Below, piece after piece: positions 51,667 to 63,765 of a stretch of 64,000 bases of DNA (its first letter is position 1; the number at the start of each line of letters is the position of its first letter). The notes under the pieces are model-generated. The model had not been told where the DNA came from. It was given only the letters and a program-made list of their open reading frames with translations, and ran no database searches. A program made the position numbers and the translations under genes. The stretch is taken from positions 273,940 to 337,939 of the forward strand of contig JAIWWG010000029.1 in the NCBI GenBank assembly GCA_025435555.1, given 5' to 3'. The DNA is from Chytriomyces cf. hyalinus JEL632. Lineage: Eukaryota; Chytridiomycota; Chytridiomycetes; Chytridiales; Chytriomycetaceae.

Positions 51667-52659
51667 ATGATTGTGGTAGCCATATTCTTGAACTACCTCA
51701 TAGAACAGACTGACATAGATACTGCATACCTAAACTCAGATCTGGACACGGTCAATTACATGTCCATATCCATGAATGATCAAGATGGTAATCCATATAT
51801 ACTACACCTAATGAAGAGCCTCTATGGCCTTCACCAATCAGGTAGACAATGGAACAAACACATTGCCGCATCCCTGATAGAACAAGGATTCAGCAGGGCT
51901 AAAACAGATCCATGCCTCTTTTACAAGAGAGGTCAAAAAGGTGTCATTCTACTCTATGTTGATGACCTGATTATTATGGCTCTAACTCAAGGGGAGATAG
52001 AAACCATAAAATCCAACCTACAGAAGAATTTCTCAATCAAAGAACTTGGCAAAGCCAAACACATACTTGGTATGACAATTGAGAAAGTCCCTGGTGGGAT
52101 CTACCTCGGGCAGTATAACTACGCAGAAGAGATTCTGAGTAGCATGAACATGTCTGACCATGACTCCAAACTTACACCCATGGTGGAAGGTTGGAAGCAT
52201 GACCCCAACAGCCCAAATGTAAGCCCAGAGAAGAACAAGACATACCACTCATGCACAATGAAGGTAGCTTACCTGGCAAACTGTACACAACCAGATATCT
52301 CATTCACTGTCAACACTCTTGCGCAATACCAAAATGACTGCAGAGAACATGACTGGAATGCACTGATAAGAGTACTCAGATACATCAAAGGTACATGGGA
52401 TCATGGTCTGTTCTATACAAAAGAAAACGGCACAAGTGTTGCCACATTACACACAAACAAAGGTTTGAGCCTGGATGGGCGCTATTTGAGAAGTAGGGAT
52501 CACCAGACCCTCTGGAACAGAGGTGATCAGGGATCTGAATACAGTACACAAAGTAAAATGAGAACGCTGCAATGTGCAGACATGGTAGGCAGCACTATTA
52601 GTCAGCATTTGATAGCCAGACATCAGGACTACTGCTGCCAGGTACAGCAGTCACACTAG
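51667..52659 (+). pseudogene. Copia reverse transcriptase, lacking N-terminus and RNase H
   Basis: Begins at the TDIDTAYLNSDLD motif and has LMKSLYGLHQSGRQWNKHI, the catalytic LLYVDDLIIMA, KAKHILGMTIE and LRYIKGTWDHGLFYTKENG. It lacks the finger region. After ~52437 the frame runs into unrelated sequence to a stop at 52659. In this arm the frame is unbroken across 51935-51939. Confidence 0.85.
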
Positions 52660-52910
52660 CAGGTGTTTGTTTGAATTTCTATGAGGCCTTTCTACCAAAC
52701 TTAAACACAGCAACTGTTAGTTGTGTGCACAGCCAGATCAGAGATAACAACTTAAAGAGAAAAACTAAAACAAAAACTCCTTCTTATATCCCTTTTCCAG
52801 GCTGTTCAGCAGCGTGCCCCAGTGCATGCCCTCAAGTCCCACAATTCTCGCTCCTTGTTCACCGTCTCTCTGAGATAACAAGAACATACTGATCTTTTCC
52901 CTATTGAAGG

Positions 52911-53263
52911 TTGTTGGCCACAACAATCTCTAGACAACCTGTTACATGATCTTTATTGTAATACTGTCCACCATCTCATGGTCAGACTGTCCTTCCCACT
53001 TACACTCATTGAGTTGGATGGATGGTTTCTTGATGTGACGCGTTGATTGAGTTTTTGGAATTCCATCTCCATTTTTCATCTCCTCATCTCCATTTTCAGC
53101 CCCCATCACATCACAAATGTCGTGTCATCATTTATAATGACGCGACATCTTAGAAATTGCAAAGTCACAGTAACTGGTATAAAAGTGGATACTGTAGCAG
53201 GACAAATAAAACAAGAATCAGCATTCAGCTCCGGTAGTTGAAAGCTCTTGTCTCCTGACAACT
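52911..53263 (+). repeat. Candidate copia LTR (single copy per arm)
   Basis: Begins TGTTGGCCACAACAATC and could end CTCCTGACA, matching the TG...CA rule. It has a TATA box (TATAAAAG at 53178-53185) and AATAAA near 53206, as expected of an LTR promoter and polyadenylation region. The partner LTR is not visible next to gag. The boundaries are a guess. Confidence 0.35.
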
Positions 53264-54186
53264 CCCAAATTCCCAAAAGTACGCATATTCTAGCGGGATT
53301 TCCAGTGGTAATACTCTGTGTATTACAACAGTTAAGGTTTGCGACCACAGACCCGCAGGTCACTGGTTCAACCCACACTGCCAATTTCATGCAGCTATCT
53401 TCTGATCTTTATAAGGAAATAAGCAGAAGAAGAGGAAATAGAAATCAATTTAGATAAGTATTCTATTACCACTTTTGTATGACTAATCTGTCAAGCCAGT
53501 CAAGCAATTAATCAATAACCTTATCCACTGTGGGATATTGATTATAATTGACAAGCCTTTGCTGTCAGGCCAGTTCTGATTAACTAATTAGCCTGAAAAC
53601 TGATTTGTGAGCAATGACTCACTCACTTTTTCAGCAATTTCAAACTGGAAAATGACAAATGAGTGATTTCACATCCATAATGACTTTTCTGACTGAAAAT
53701 CTCAATTATGACAAATGAAATGGAAAAAAAGGTAGCTGAGAAGTGAAACTGAAGAAAGCCTAATTAGATTTTATGGGAGACAAAAATGTATATAAGGAGA
53801 GCTGTTTTGATGTGTTGTGATTCACCCTTAAGATAATAAATACTTATCAGCCCAAGTTCAAAACCAAACATATTTCAAGGAATGGGGCCAAGTGAACCTT
53901 AAGTGAGTTCTTTATTTCCTTTTTTATGCTTTTAACTACTTGTGCCTTCATTTTTGCAGACCTGTCAGCAAGAAAGAGCTGTTTAACCTTTGTCACGTGC
54001 AGCTTCAAAATGTTGTGGAATGAATCTTTAGGTGTCTGTCAAAATGTTTCCCCATCTTGAAGTTGATGCATCCTTTTTCCCTTGAAATTCAACGCAACCA
54101 TGCAATTGCGTTTCCTATTCTTTTTAATATTATTCGAATGAATTTTGATTCTGATTCTTTTGTGGATGGGGTGGAGGAGGGGAGGA
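53264..54186. other. Unassigned arm sequence with a tRNA-like B box
   Basis: GGTTCAACCC near 53369-53378 follows CAGGTCACT, like the T-arm of a tRNA or a tRNA-derived SINE, but no acceptor stem pairs with it. The rest to 54186 is A/T-rich without frames of note. Mirrored at 55388-56310. Confidence 0.25.
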
Positions 54187-54272
54187 TTTAGATTCAGATT
54201 CAGATTCAGATTCAGATTCAGATTCAGATTCAGATTCAGATTCAGATTCAGATTCAGATTCAGATTCAGATT
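54187..54272 (+). repeat. (GATTCA)n hexamer array
   Basis: About 14 units. One plus frame reads Asp-Ser repeats leading into SEDEEVVDVVEPRTWQDG and ending at a stop near 54380. The minus strand reads Glu-Ser or Asn-Leu runs. Flanking coding potential is weak; it could be the acidic N-terminus of a lost transposase-like gene. Confidence 0.85.
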
Positions 54273-54780
54273 CGGAGGATGAAGAGGTTGTAGATGTGGT
54301 GGAGCCTCGGACATGGCAGGATGGCATTGCAGATGAAATGTGGGTGGACTATCAAGCACATCTTACTTGCGGCGCATAATAAATTGGTGATTGTTCAACT
54401 TTATTGTTCACCTTTTATGTTCACCAACAGAAGTGCTCTTTTCTCAATCTGCATTTCAAATTGCACCCCGATTTTTCAAATACTGCTCAAAATGGTTTTT
54501 CAAGATATCAAAGTGCCAGTATCTCCAGATCATGATTTTATGGACTGGATATTACAATCTGAAAAATCATCAAAAAATCTCTTTCTTGGGCGAACGAGGC
54601 ATCCATGGGAAACTCATCAAGTGAAATGTTGGCATTGCATAAACATAATTTGATTTCATTTTTATACTTTCAGGAAAGAACAATCAATTTAGGCCCCCGT
54701 TTGGCAAGGAAATTTTTCCGTATTTGCCATACACCAAATAAAGAACCAAATCAGTATCTGGACAAAACAGTATTTCTGGC

Positions 54781-54795
54781 AGAACAGTATTTCTT
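54781..54795. repeat. Centre (spacer) of the giant palindrome
   Basis: Left-flanking GGACAAAACAGTATTTCTGG and its complement CAGAAATACTGTTTTGTCC enclose ~15 nt (AGAACAGTATTTCTT), which itself repeats part of the flank. This could fold as a near-perfect hairpin tip. Confidence 0.9.
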
Positions 54796-55300
54796 GTCAG
54801 AAATACTGTTTTGTCCAGATACTGATTTGGTTCTTTATTGGTGTATGGCAAATACGGAAAAATTCCTTGCCAAACGGGGCCTAAATTGATTGTTCTTCCT
54901 GAAAGTATAAAAAATGAAATCAAATTATGTTTATGCAATGCCAACATTTCACTTGATGATTTTCCCATGGGATGCCTCGTTCGCCCAAGAAAGAGATTTT
55001 TGATGATTTTTCAGATTGTAATATCCAGTCCATAAAATCATGATCTGGAGATACTGGCACTTTGATATCTTGAAAAACCATTTTGAGCAGTATATTGAAA
55101 AATCGGGGTGCAATTTGAAATGCAGATTGAGAAAAGAGCACTTCTGTTGGTGAACATAAAAGGTGAACAATAAAGTTGAACAATCACCAATTTATTATGC
55201 GCCGCAAGTAAGATGTGCTTGATAGTCCACCCACATTTCATCTGCAATGCCATCCTGCCATGTCCGAGGCTCCACCACATCTACAACCTCTTCATCCTCC

Positions 55301-55385
55301 GAATCTGAATCTGAATCTGAATCTGAATCTGAATCTGAATCTGAATCTGAATCTGAATCTGAATCTGAATCTGAATCTGAATCTA
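55301..55385 (-). repeat. (GATTCA)n hexamer array, right-arm copy
   Basis: Reverse complement of the array at 54187-54272, with the same approximate number of units. Equal copy number in both arms is notable for a tract expected to vary. Confidence 0.85.
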
Positions 55386-56310
55386 AATCCTCCCCTCCTC
55401 CACCCCATCCACAAAAGAATCAGAATCAAAAATTCATTCGAATAATATTAAAAGAATAGGAAACGCAATTGCATGGTTGCGTTGAATTTCAAGGGAAAAA
55501 GGATGCATCAACTTCAAGATGGGGAAACATTTTGACAGACACCTAAAGATTCATTCCACAACATTTTGAAGCTGCACGTGACAAAGGTTAAACAGCTCTT
55601 TCTTGCTGACAGGTCTGCAAAAATGAAGGCACAAGTAGTTAAAAGCATAAAAAAGGAAATAAAGAACTCACTTAAGGTTCACTTGGCCCCATTCCTTGAA
55701 ATATGTTTGGTTTTGAACTTGGGCTGATAAGTATTTATTATCTTAAGGGTGAATCACAACACATCAAAACAGCTCTCCTTATATACATTTTTGTCTCCCA
55801 TAAAATCTAATTAGGCTTTCTTCAGTTTCACTTCTCAGCTACCTTTTTTTCCATTTCATTTGTCATAATTGAGATTTTCAGTCAGAAAAGTCATTATGGA
55901 TGTGAAATCACTCATTTGTCATTTTCCAGTTTGAAATTGCTGAAAAAGTGAGTGAGTCATTGCTCACAAATCAGTTTTCAGGCTAATTAGTTAATCAGAA
56001 CTGGCCTGACAGCAAAGGCTTGTCAATTATAATCAATATCCCACAGTGGATAAGGTTATTGATTAATTGCTTGACTGGCTTGACAGATTAGTCATACAAA
56101 AGTGGTAATAGAATACTTATCTAAATTGATTTCTATTTCCTCTTCTTCTGCTTATTTCCTTATAAAGATCAGAAGATAGCTGCATGAAATTGGCAGTGTG
56201 GGTTGAACCAGTGACCTGCGGGTCTGTGGTCGCAAACCTTAACTGTTGTAATACACAGAGTATTACCACTGGAAATCCCGCTAGAATATGCGTACTTTTG
56301 GGAATTTGGG

Positions 56311-56663
56311 AGTTGTCAGGAGACAAGAGCTTTCAACTACCGGAGCTGAATGCTGATTCTTGTTTTATTTGTCCTGCTACAGTATCCACTTTTATACCAG
56401 TTACTGTGACTTTGCAATTTCTAAGATGTCGCGTCATTATAAATGATGACACGACATTTGTGATGTGATGGGGGCTGAAAATGGAGATGAGGAGATGAAA
56501 AAATGGAGATGGAATTCCAAAAACTCAATCAACGCGTCACATCAAGAAACCATCCATCCAACTCAATGAGTGTAAGTGGGAAGGACAGTCTGACCATGAG
56601 ATGGTGGACAGTATTACAATAAAGATCATGTAACAGGTTGTCTAGAGATTGTTGTGGCCAACA
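56311..56663 (-). repeat. Candidate copia LTR, right-arm copy
   Basis: Mirror of 52911-53263, with one extra base in an A run at 56498-56503. Confidence 0.35.
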
Positions 56664-56915
56664 ACCTTCAATAGGGAAAAGATCAGTATGTTCTTGTTAT
56701 CTCAGAGAGACGGTGAACAAGGAGCGAGAATTGTGGGACTTGAGGGCATGCACTGGGGCACGCTGCTGAACAGCCTGGAAAAGGGATATAAGAAGGAGTT
56801 TTTGTTTTAGTTTTTCTCTTTAAGTTGTTATCTCTGATCTGGCTGTGCACACAACTAACAGTTGCTGTGTTTAAGTTTGGTAGAAAGGCCTCATAGAAAT
56901 TCAAACAAACACCTG

Positions 56916-59900
56916 CTAGTGTGACTGCTGTACCTGGCAGCAGTAGTCCTGATGTCTGGCTATCAAATGCTGACTAATAGTGCTGCCTACCATGTCTGCA
57001 CATTGCAGCGTTCTCATTTTACTTTGTGTACTGTATTCAGATCCCTGATCACCTCTGTTCCAGAGGGTCTGGTGATCCCTACTTCTCAAATAGCGCCCAT
57101 CCAGGCTCAAACCTTTGTTTGTGTGTAATGTGGCAACACTTGTGCCGTTTTCTTTTGTATAGAACAGACCATGATCCCATGTACCTTTGATGTATCTGAG
57201 TACTCTTATCAGTGCATTCCAGTCATGTTCTCTGCAGTCATTTTGGTATTGCGCAAGAGTGTTGACAGTGAATGAGATATCTGGTTGTGTACAGTTTGCC
57301 AGGTAAGCTACCTTCATTGTGCATGAGTGGTATGTCTTGTTCTTCTCTGGGCTTACATTTGGGCTGTTGGGGTCATGCTTCCAACCTTCCACCATGGGTG
57401 TAAGTTTGGAGTCATGGTCAGACATGTTCATGCTACTCAGAATCTCTTCTGCGTAGTTATACTGCCCGAGGTAGATCCCACCAGGGACTTTCTCAATTGT
57501 CATACCAAGTATGTGTTTGGCTTTGCCAAGTTCTTTGATTGAGAAATTCTTCTGTAGGTTGGATTTTATGGTTTCTATCTCCCCTTGAGTTAGAGCCATA
57601 ATAATCAGGTCATCAACATAGAGTAGAATGACACCTTTTGACCTCTCTTGTAAAAGAGGCATGGATCTGTTTTAGCCCTGCTGAATCCTTGTTCTATCAG
57701 GGATGCGGCAATGTGTTTGTTCCATTGTCTACCTGATTGGTGAAGGCCATAGAGGCTCTTCATTAGGTGTAGTATATATGGATTACCATCTTGATCATTC
57801 ATGGATATGGACATGTAATTGACCGTGTCCAGATCTGAGTTTAGGTATGCAGTATCTATGTCAGTCTGTTCTATGAGGTAGTTCAAGAATATGGCTACCA
57901 CAATCATTATTCAGAGACACTGAGTTTTAATGACTGGCCTTAGCTCATATCTCGGAGCATGCTCGATGTCTGGTTCAGACTCAGATAACATGTCTGAGTT
58001 TCCTCTTGTGATGGTCATACCAGGGAATGAGGTAGAGTGGAATGCCAAATTGGTGCACGACTTTACGCGGTTGTCTTGATACACCAAGTAGAGGGAATTA
58101 CCGTTGTAACCGAGAAAGATCCCTGTGGAGCCTCTATCTGAGTAGAAAGATTTTCTTTGGCGGGGGTGAGTCCAGACTGTGACTTTGCAGCCAAAGGGTT
58201 GAATCCTTGTCAGATCAGGTTCTCTTCCATACCAAAGCTCGTAAGGGGATGTGTGTATTTCCTCTGGGTGATTCATGCAGTTTTTGACATGCATTGAGTA
58301 CTGGAGGGCGTAGCTTGTGAAACGTAGTGGTAGATTTGACTGGGCCAGCAGCATGATAGCATTGCCTTTGTGTATACTGTAATGTCTCTCTACCATCCCG
58401 TTGTACTCCTTGTTGTACAGTGGTGATGTTTCATTGGCTATTTGAGGTGTGCGTGTGTTGCAGAACTGTTTGAACAAGTCTCTCAGTTCTCCACCATCAT
58501 GCCTCACTGCACTGACTTTCAGTGGTGCATGTGCTTGCTCCCAAGTGTCAATGGTAGACTTGAGGATGTTCTCAGATTCACTTTTGAGTCTGTGTGTGAC
58601 CATGATTGTGAACCTGGACCAGCCATCAACTATGACTGTGCCATGTAAGTGCCGATGGGGTATTGTTTCCTTGGGCAGAGGCACACAGTCAGTATGTATC
58701 CTTCCAAGATTTCGCATAGCGGGGGATGAAGTTGCATAGAGTGGGCTTTGAGAGATTTTCCCCTGTGCGCAAGGTTTGGAAAATCTTTTTGAAATGAAAA
58801 TGTCCAAAAACCCTGTGCATCTCCAAAAGAACCCTTGACTCCACATTACATGTTGTCCTGAGAGTGTAATTGGGTTGAGTTGGTGGCAGATCTGGTGTTA
58901 TGATGGAGAATATATAGATTACCTCTACTTCCATGCTGGATTCAGTGTCAGCATCTTCACCAACAGAGATGTTGGCTGACAAGACATCGAGAGCATCTGC
59001 TTCCATTGACAAGGCTTGCGCCAAGTCATCAGGGTGCATGATCATCTTGAATTTGCTGTAGCGTCTGGTAGCCGACAGGATGGGGCAGTCTGGTGTGGCT
59101 TTGTTACTGCAGGCAGCAATCCAGTTGGCTGAACCTGCCTTTTGGACTGAGAGCTGGACCAGAGGTGTCATATGGTACATGCCATTGACAACCCTGGCCA
59201 CTTCATGAAGCACATCACATCCATCTTCCTGGTAGTAGGCACCTTCAGCAGTCATGATGATCCAGTCAGATGTACCTTTGAGCCATTCAGAAGTAGAGAT
59301 TAGAATGTCAGTTACTTTGTCAGACTGTAAGACTTTCCGAAACTTGACATTCTTACTGCCCACACAGTGGTTGAAGTTGCCTTCCACCTGTATGTGTCTT
59401 TGGTTGTTAGTCGTGTCAGTGACGATGGTTGTGGAACCTACATGTTGAACGTTACTGATGTCCAGCTTGACAGGCGCAATGTGATGATTGGCACCAGAGT
59501 CTAGATAGATTTTGTGTGGATTGGAATAAGCACTTGTGGGTACAGTATCCATGTGGTGGAAGATCTTCTCACCATTGGTCTTGGAAGACAGGATCCATAT
59601 GGGTGTAGAGGATTCAGACTTGGCTAAACAAGTGGTCAGCTCTTCCACTTTGGCTTCAAAGTCTGGTAAGCCTTTCTACTAGATGAAATTGGTGTCTTGG
59701 CCTTCTTAAGGATGGTTGATGGCTTTGTACTGGGGGTACTAGTCTTCTTCCTGAGACTGGCTTTGGGCACCTGAGCCTTTCCCCAATTTTGTTGTGATAC
59801 CAAGAACCGACAATCCTCTGTAGAATGAGAGCTGTTCTCCTTGTGGTGAGAACAATAGAACTCCATTTTTGGTTGCTTCTTCTCTCTCAGATCCAAGTCA

Positions 59901-61501
59901 TCAGCAGCTTGTTTGCCACTCTTTTGACCCATGATCTTGGCTTTCACTGGCTTAACGTTGTAAGACTGCAGTTGGGCCAATTCTGTCAGCTGCTTCAGTA
60001 TCTCAGCTGACCCCATGGTGCACTTTAGCTTGTCATTCTGGATGGCAAGCGTCAGTGGGGCATAGTCCCTGTCACCCACGGGTACCACCTCCAGGATTCG
60101 GCGTTTGAACTTCACAGCCAGCGCAGCGTCCACCTCTGGTGTGCAGCTTTTATTGATGGTGAAGTGCCGGCTGTGGAGCTCATACCACAGCTTCCTGTTG
60201 ATGGGAAATTCTCCCACTATAGTTTCCCAGGATTGGTCCCACTCCGCAAGCATGTCAATGCTGTTGCGTGAGTTGCACTGGAGATACAGTTCATCTAGCA
60301 TTGCGCCAAAGTGATCACACTGGGCAATGGTCACTGATGAGTCAACTAGATCAATGGAGGTCCTGAGTAGGGCCACCCAACAATCATGAGCCTTCTCCTT
60401 TGATTCGAAACGTTTGATCAGAGGGTCAAGGGCCTGTTGGTGAAGGGAGTAAAGTCTGATTTCAGAATCAAACTTGCATCGTTGAGCATCCAAGGTGTAC
60501 TTAGCTAACTCATGCGCGTTGGCAGCTGCCTGTGAGGCTCCACAAATAGCCTGGAGTGCACCTGCATCAGTTGGAGTGTCTGGCCTGTTGTTGTTTGTCA
60601 ATGCATTCTCCAGGGCAGTGGCAGCTTCCAGTTTGGCTATCCAGCATTCTCTTGCAGCTTCCTCAGCAGCCTCAACTCGTCCCAGTTGCTCCGCCTCGAA
60701 GTCGGTCAGTGATTGTCTGTCGGTAGGTCAGTCAGTGAGTCGGTTGAAACTGCATTTGGTGGCTGTTCTTTCAGATTCCTCGACATAGATCTCCTTGTAG
60801 AAACCGTAAGTGCTTCCACACTTGTTGAGGAGGTTCCTCTTGAACTCAGCAAACGTAGCAGCGCTTGCCAACACTGGGAGGGGCTTGAGAGATAACGTGG
60901 TGGCTTCTTTGGGGTACATTTGTAGTTGTGTTAAATGAGAAACAATAATTACATGAGGATGCATATTGTGTCACCTGGAGTTTATCAAAACTTCCATTCA
61001 TTTGTGTATGGGTGGTTGGTCAAACCCTTGAGGGCTGCCAATGATCTAAGACTGAGCAACTGCATGAATTTGCAGTGTAGTCTTGGAGGTAGACTTTTTG
61101 TCATTATGCCAGCTACCATGTCTTCAGTAGGACAGTAGACCATCTTCACATCCTGCTTGTCTAAGTGGTCTCGTAGAAAATGTACCTTTACATCCATATG
61201 TTTTACATGCTGGTGCTGTATTGGGTTTAGAGCTATAGCTATGGTCAACATGTTGTCTTGGTGAATGGTTGTGGGGTCATTGAGCTTGACACCAACTTCA
61301 TCTAGCAGGTGCCACACCCATAGTGCTTCTTTGACAGCTTCACTTAGGGCATAGTATTCTGCCTCTGTGGAAGAGAGAGCAACTACTGGCTGTTTCTTGC
61401 TAAACCATGTGACTGTGGCACTTCCTGCCTGTGTCTTCTGCGTAGCTTGCATCAGCGTAGGCTTGTGGTATAGCTGAACCCCATTTTGGATCATCCAAGT
61501 A
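56916..61501 (-). mobile_element. Decayed Ty1/copia retroelement in permuted order, right arm
   Basis: Minus-strand mirror of 48073-52659: RNase H fragment at 60985-61501, gag at 59636-60919, protease at 58689-59648, integrase at 57911-58846, and reverse transcriptase in two pieces at 57605-57907 and 56916-57662. The same in-frame stops and internal deletion are present. The only change I found within it is the shorter T run at 57636-57639, which splits the RT just before its YVDD motif. Confidence 0.85.
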
Positions 61502-63244
61502 TGAGGTGTTGTTAGTCAATACACCTTCTAAGGGTATTAAACTCCTATCTGACAATGAATCAGACTTCTCTGAAGTTCATCCTGAAGACTATCTGATACC
61601 TGACAATGTGGTGTCGGAGTTCTCTGAGTATCTATCAGATGAAGAAACATGGTGTGTTATTGTGGTGGATCGTTCAAGGTCCCAACTTTGTGTAAATAAA
61701 GCTTTATTGGGGTCTTGGCAATATGCCTCACAACTTCTCATCCAGTGACCATAAATAGCTGTGGATGGCACGTGGGTGCTTGTAGGACTTGGCAGATGTG
61801 CCAGAGACCTGTGTGTGTGATTGATGGTGTGTTACTGCCCCTGTGGCTTGTCTATGTTTACATGAAGTCATGTGTATTTCACATCTTTGTTACGTATGGG
61901 GTCTGCAGGTGCTCAAACACCTGTTTCCCACATCTTCATGTATTCCAGAGATTTTGAGCTTTCCTTTATGTTGAGTACATGAGGAGACTGCTGGTCCACC
62001 TTGACCATGTAGAAATATAGGCGCTGGAACACGACTATATAGCGATCTTCGTGAAGTTCTTAAAGCTTGTATCGATAGTTACTACTCTTTAATATATCAA
62101 CTAAGGAATCATACAACTATTAGCGTAAGAAAGAAGAAGTATCATAACTGGCTAACCTAAGGATATACGCAGTCGATAAGAACAATACTGCAACAGAGAG
62201 CAAATAGTAGAAGATAAAGATCTGTTCTCAAGGGAGAAGCAGATGTCAAATACGAAACACTAAGAACAATGGTCAAGTGAACCCATTGTGTGAATCAGAA
62301 AAAACAGAACAAAGAGGTAGTTTGTAAAACAACTATCGAATAAAATGATTGGATGAAAAGACAGAGACTGAAAAACATCCAGAAGAAAGATGAGTGATCG
62401 TAAAGAAATAGTTAAGATTGGCAATGTGTAAATAAAGAATTACACGTCCTACGACTGAATTCAACAGACCAGGATCCGCAACATTCCTGACGTTCGAAAT
62501 AGTGCTTTTCGGCTGCTTTGAACCACAATGGTGGGAACTTGTCCATCCATGCAACTGCGTGCCCCAGTTCATCCTTAATTTCCTCATCCTGACAAACAAT
62601 GAGTTGAACTGTGTCTTCTGTTGGCAGGGTTGGGTCATGAGACAATTCATGTTCTGAAGTGCCCAACGTCTGTTTGATTCCACTTGTCGCAGCGATCCCA
62701 TTTGTTACAGTGTTCCAGGCGCCGGAACCAAACCCAAATTTAAGCTCGATTTCATCAAAGACTTGATTTGTATGCTTTTCGCTCTGTGGAATATCAGTCA
62801 ACGTCCTGAATCCCGCCTAATTTAAAAAAGTCTTGAATGCACGAACCATATCCGTATTGACACTCAGTTGACTGCATATGCTTTTTATTGTTCAAACCCA
62901 TTCTGTTTGTTTGCGTCTGAAATAAGTTTCTGTGCTGCTGTCCAGAAGGGTTGCCAAAATAATGTTGCGGAAAGACGGACTGCAGTCTTTGTTCTAAAAC
63001 AACCATTCTCAGACAACTTTTCCCATGGCCTTCTGCTCCATGCTTGATGTGAAGTCAGCAACAGCACTGCATTTGGTTTACTCGTCATCAAGATACCTTG
63101 CTTGTCGTGACAGATTTTAATAAAATATAAAACTATAAAAAATATTTGCAGACGCGTGGCCGTTTGGATGGCAAATATTTCACAACAAGATAAGTCCTCC
63201 CGTCCACCCTTCAAACTCAAGGCCAGTTCCGTGCGTTTCCATGG

Positions 63245-63765
63245 CTGCATCTGCAGACTGTGCGTTAGCCGAGTCCATGGCAAGGCCCCCACTGGTTCCG
63301 CGCTCCGTGCGTCAGCCGTGTCCATGGCAAGGCCCCCACTGTATCTGCGGACTGTGCGGTAGCCGTGTCCATGGCAAGGCCCCCACTGTATCTGCGGACT
63401 GTGCGGTAACCGTGTCCATGGCAAGGCCCCCACTGTATCTGCGGACTGTGCGGTAGCCGTGTCCATGGCAAGGCCCCCACTGTGTCTGCGGACTGTGCGG
63501 TAGCCGTGTCCATGGCAAGGCCCCCACTGTATCTGCGGACTGTGCGGTAACCGTGTTGATGGCAAGGCCCCCACTGTATCTGCGGACTGTGCGGTAGCCG
63601 TGTCCATGGCAAGGCCCCCACTGTATCTGCGGACTGTGCGGTAACCGTGTTGATGGCAAGGCCCCCACTGTATCTGTGGACTGTGCGGTAGCCGTGTCCA
63701 TGGCAAGGCCCCCACTGGTTCCGCGTTCCGTGCGGTAGCTGTGTCGATGGCAAGGCCCCCACTGA
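63245..63765 (-). repeat. 47-bp minisatellite, right-arm copy
   Basis: Reverse complement of 45810-46330 with the same order of variant units, which argues that the two arms did not diverge by unequal exchange. Confidence 0.95.

Larger units (their letters stand above)
48073..52659 (+). mobile_element. Decayed Ty1/copia retroelement in permuted order, left arm
   Basis: Standard copia order is gag, protease, integrase, reverse transcriptase, RNase H. Here the C-terminal RNase H piece (48073-48589) comes first, directly followed by gag (from 48655), protease, integrase and a reverse transcriptase that stops where RNase H should begin. The missing piece at the 3' end is the one present at the 5' end. 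No LTR separates RNase H from gag; only ~65 bp lie between them. The element has stops, frame changes and an internal deletion at the integrase/RT junction, so it is inactive. Confidence 0.85.
45574..54780. repeat. Left arm of a giant inverted repeat (>=9.2 kb)
   Basis: The sequence is repeated as its reverse complement in 54796-64000; paired positions sum to 109573-109575 throughout. Translations of the matching segments are identical over most of the arm. The visible differences in the outer arm are homopolymer-length changes: the T run at 45722-45725 (4 against 3), the A run at 51935-51939 (5 against 4) and the T run at 53072-53076 (5 against 6). Within ~300 bp of the centre there are more small differences. 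The left limit given here is only where the window's right edge stops the comparison. Confidence 0.97.

Noticed and set aside
53330-53400. A tRNA gene around the GGTTCAACCC B box
   Set aside because: No seven-base acceptor stem, no A box at the right distance and no anticodon arm could be paired; kept only as a tRNA-like mark.
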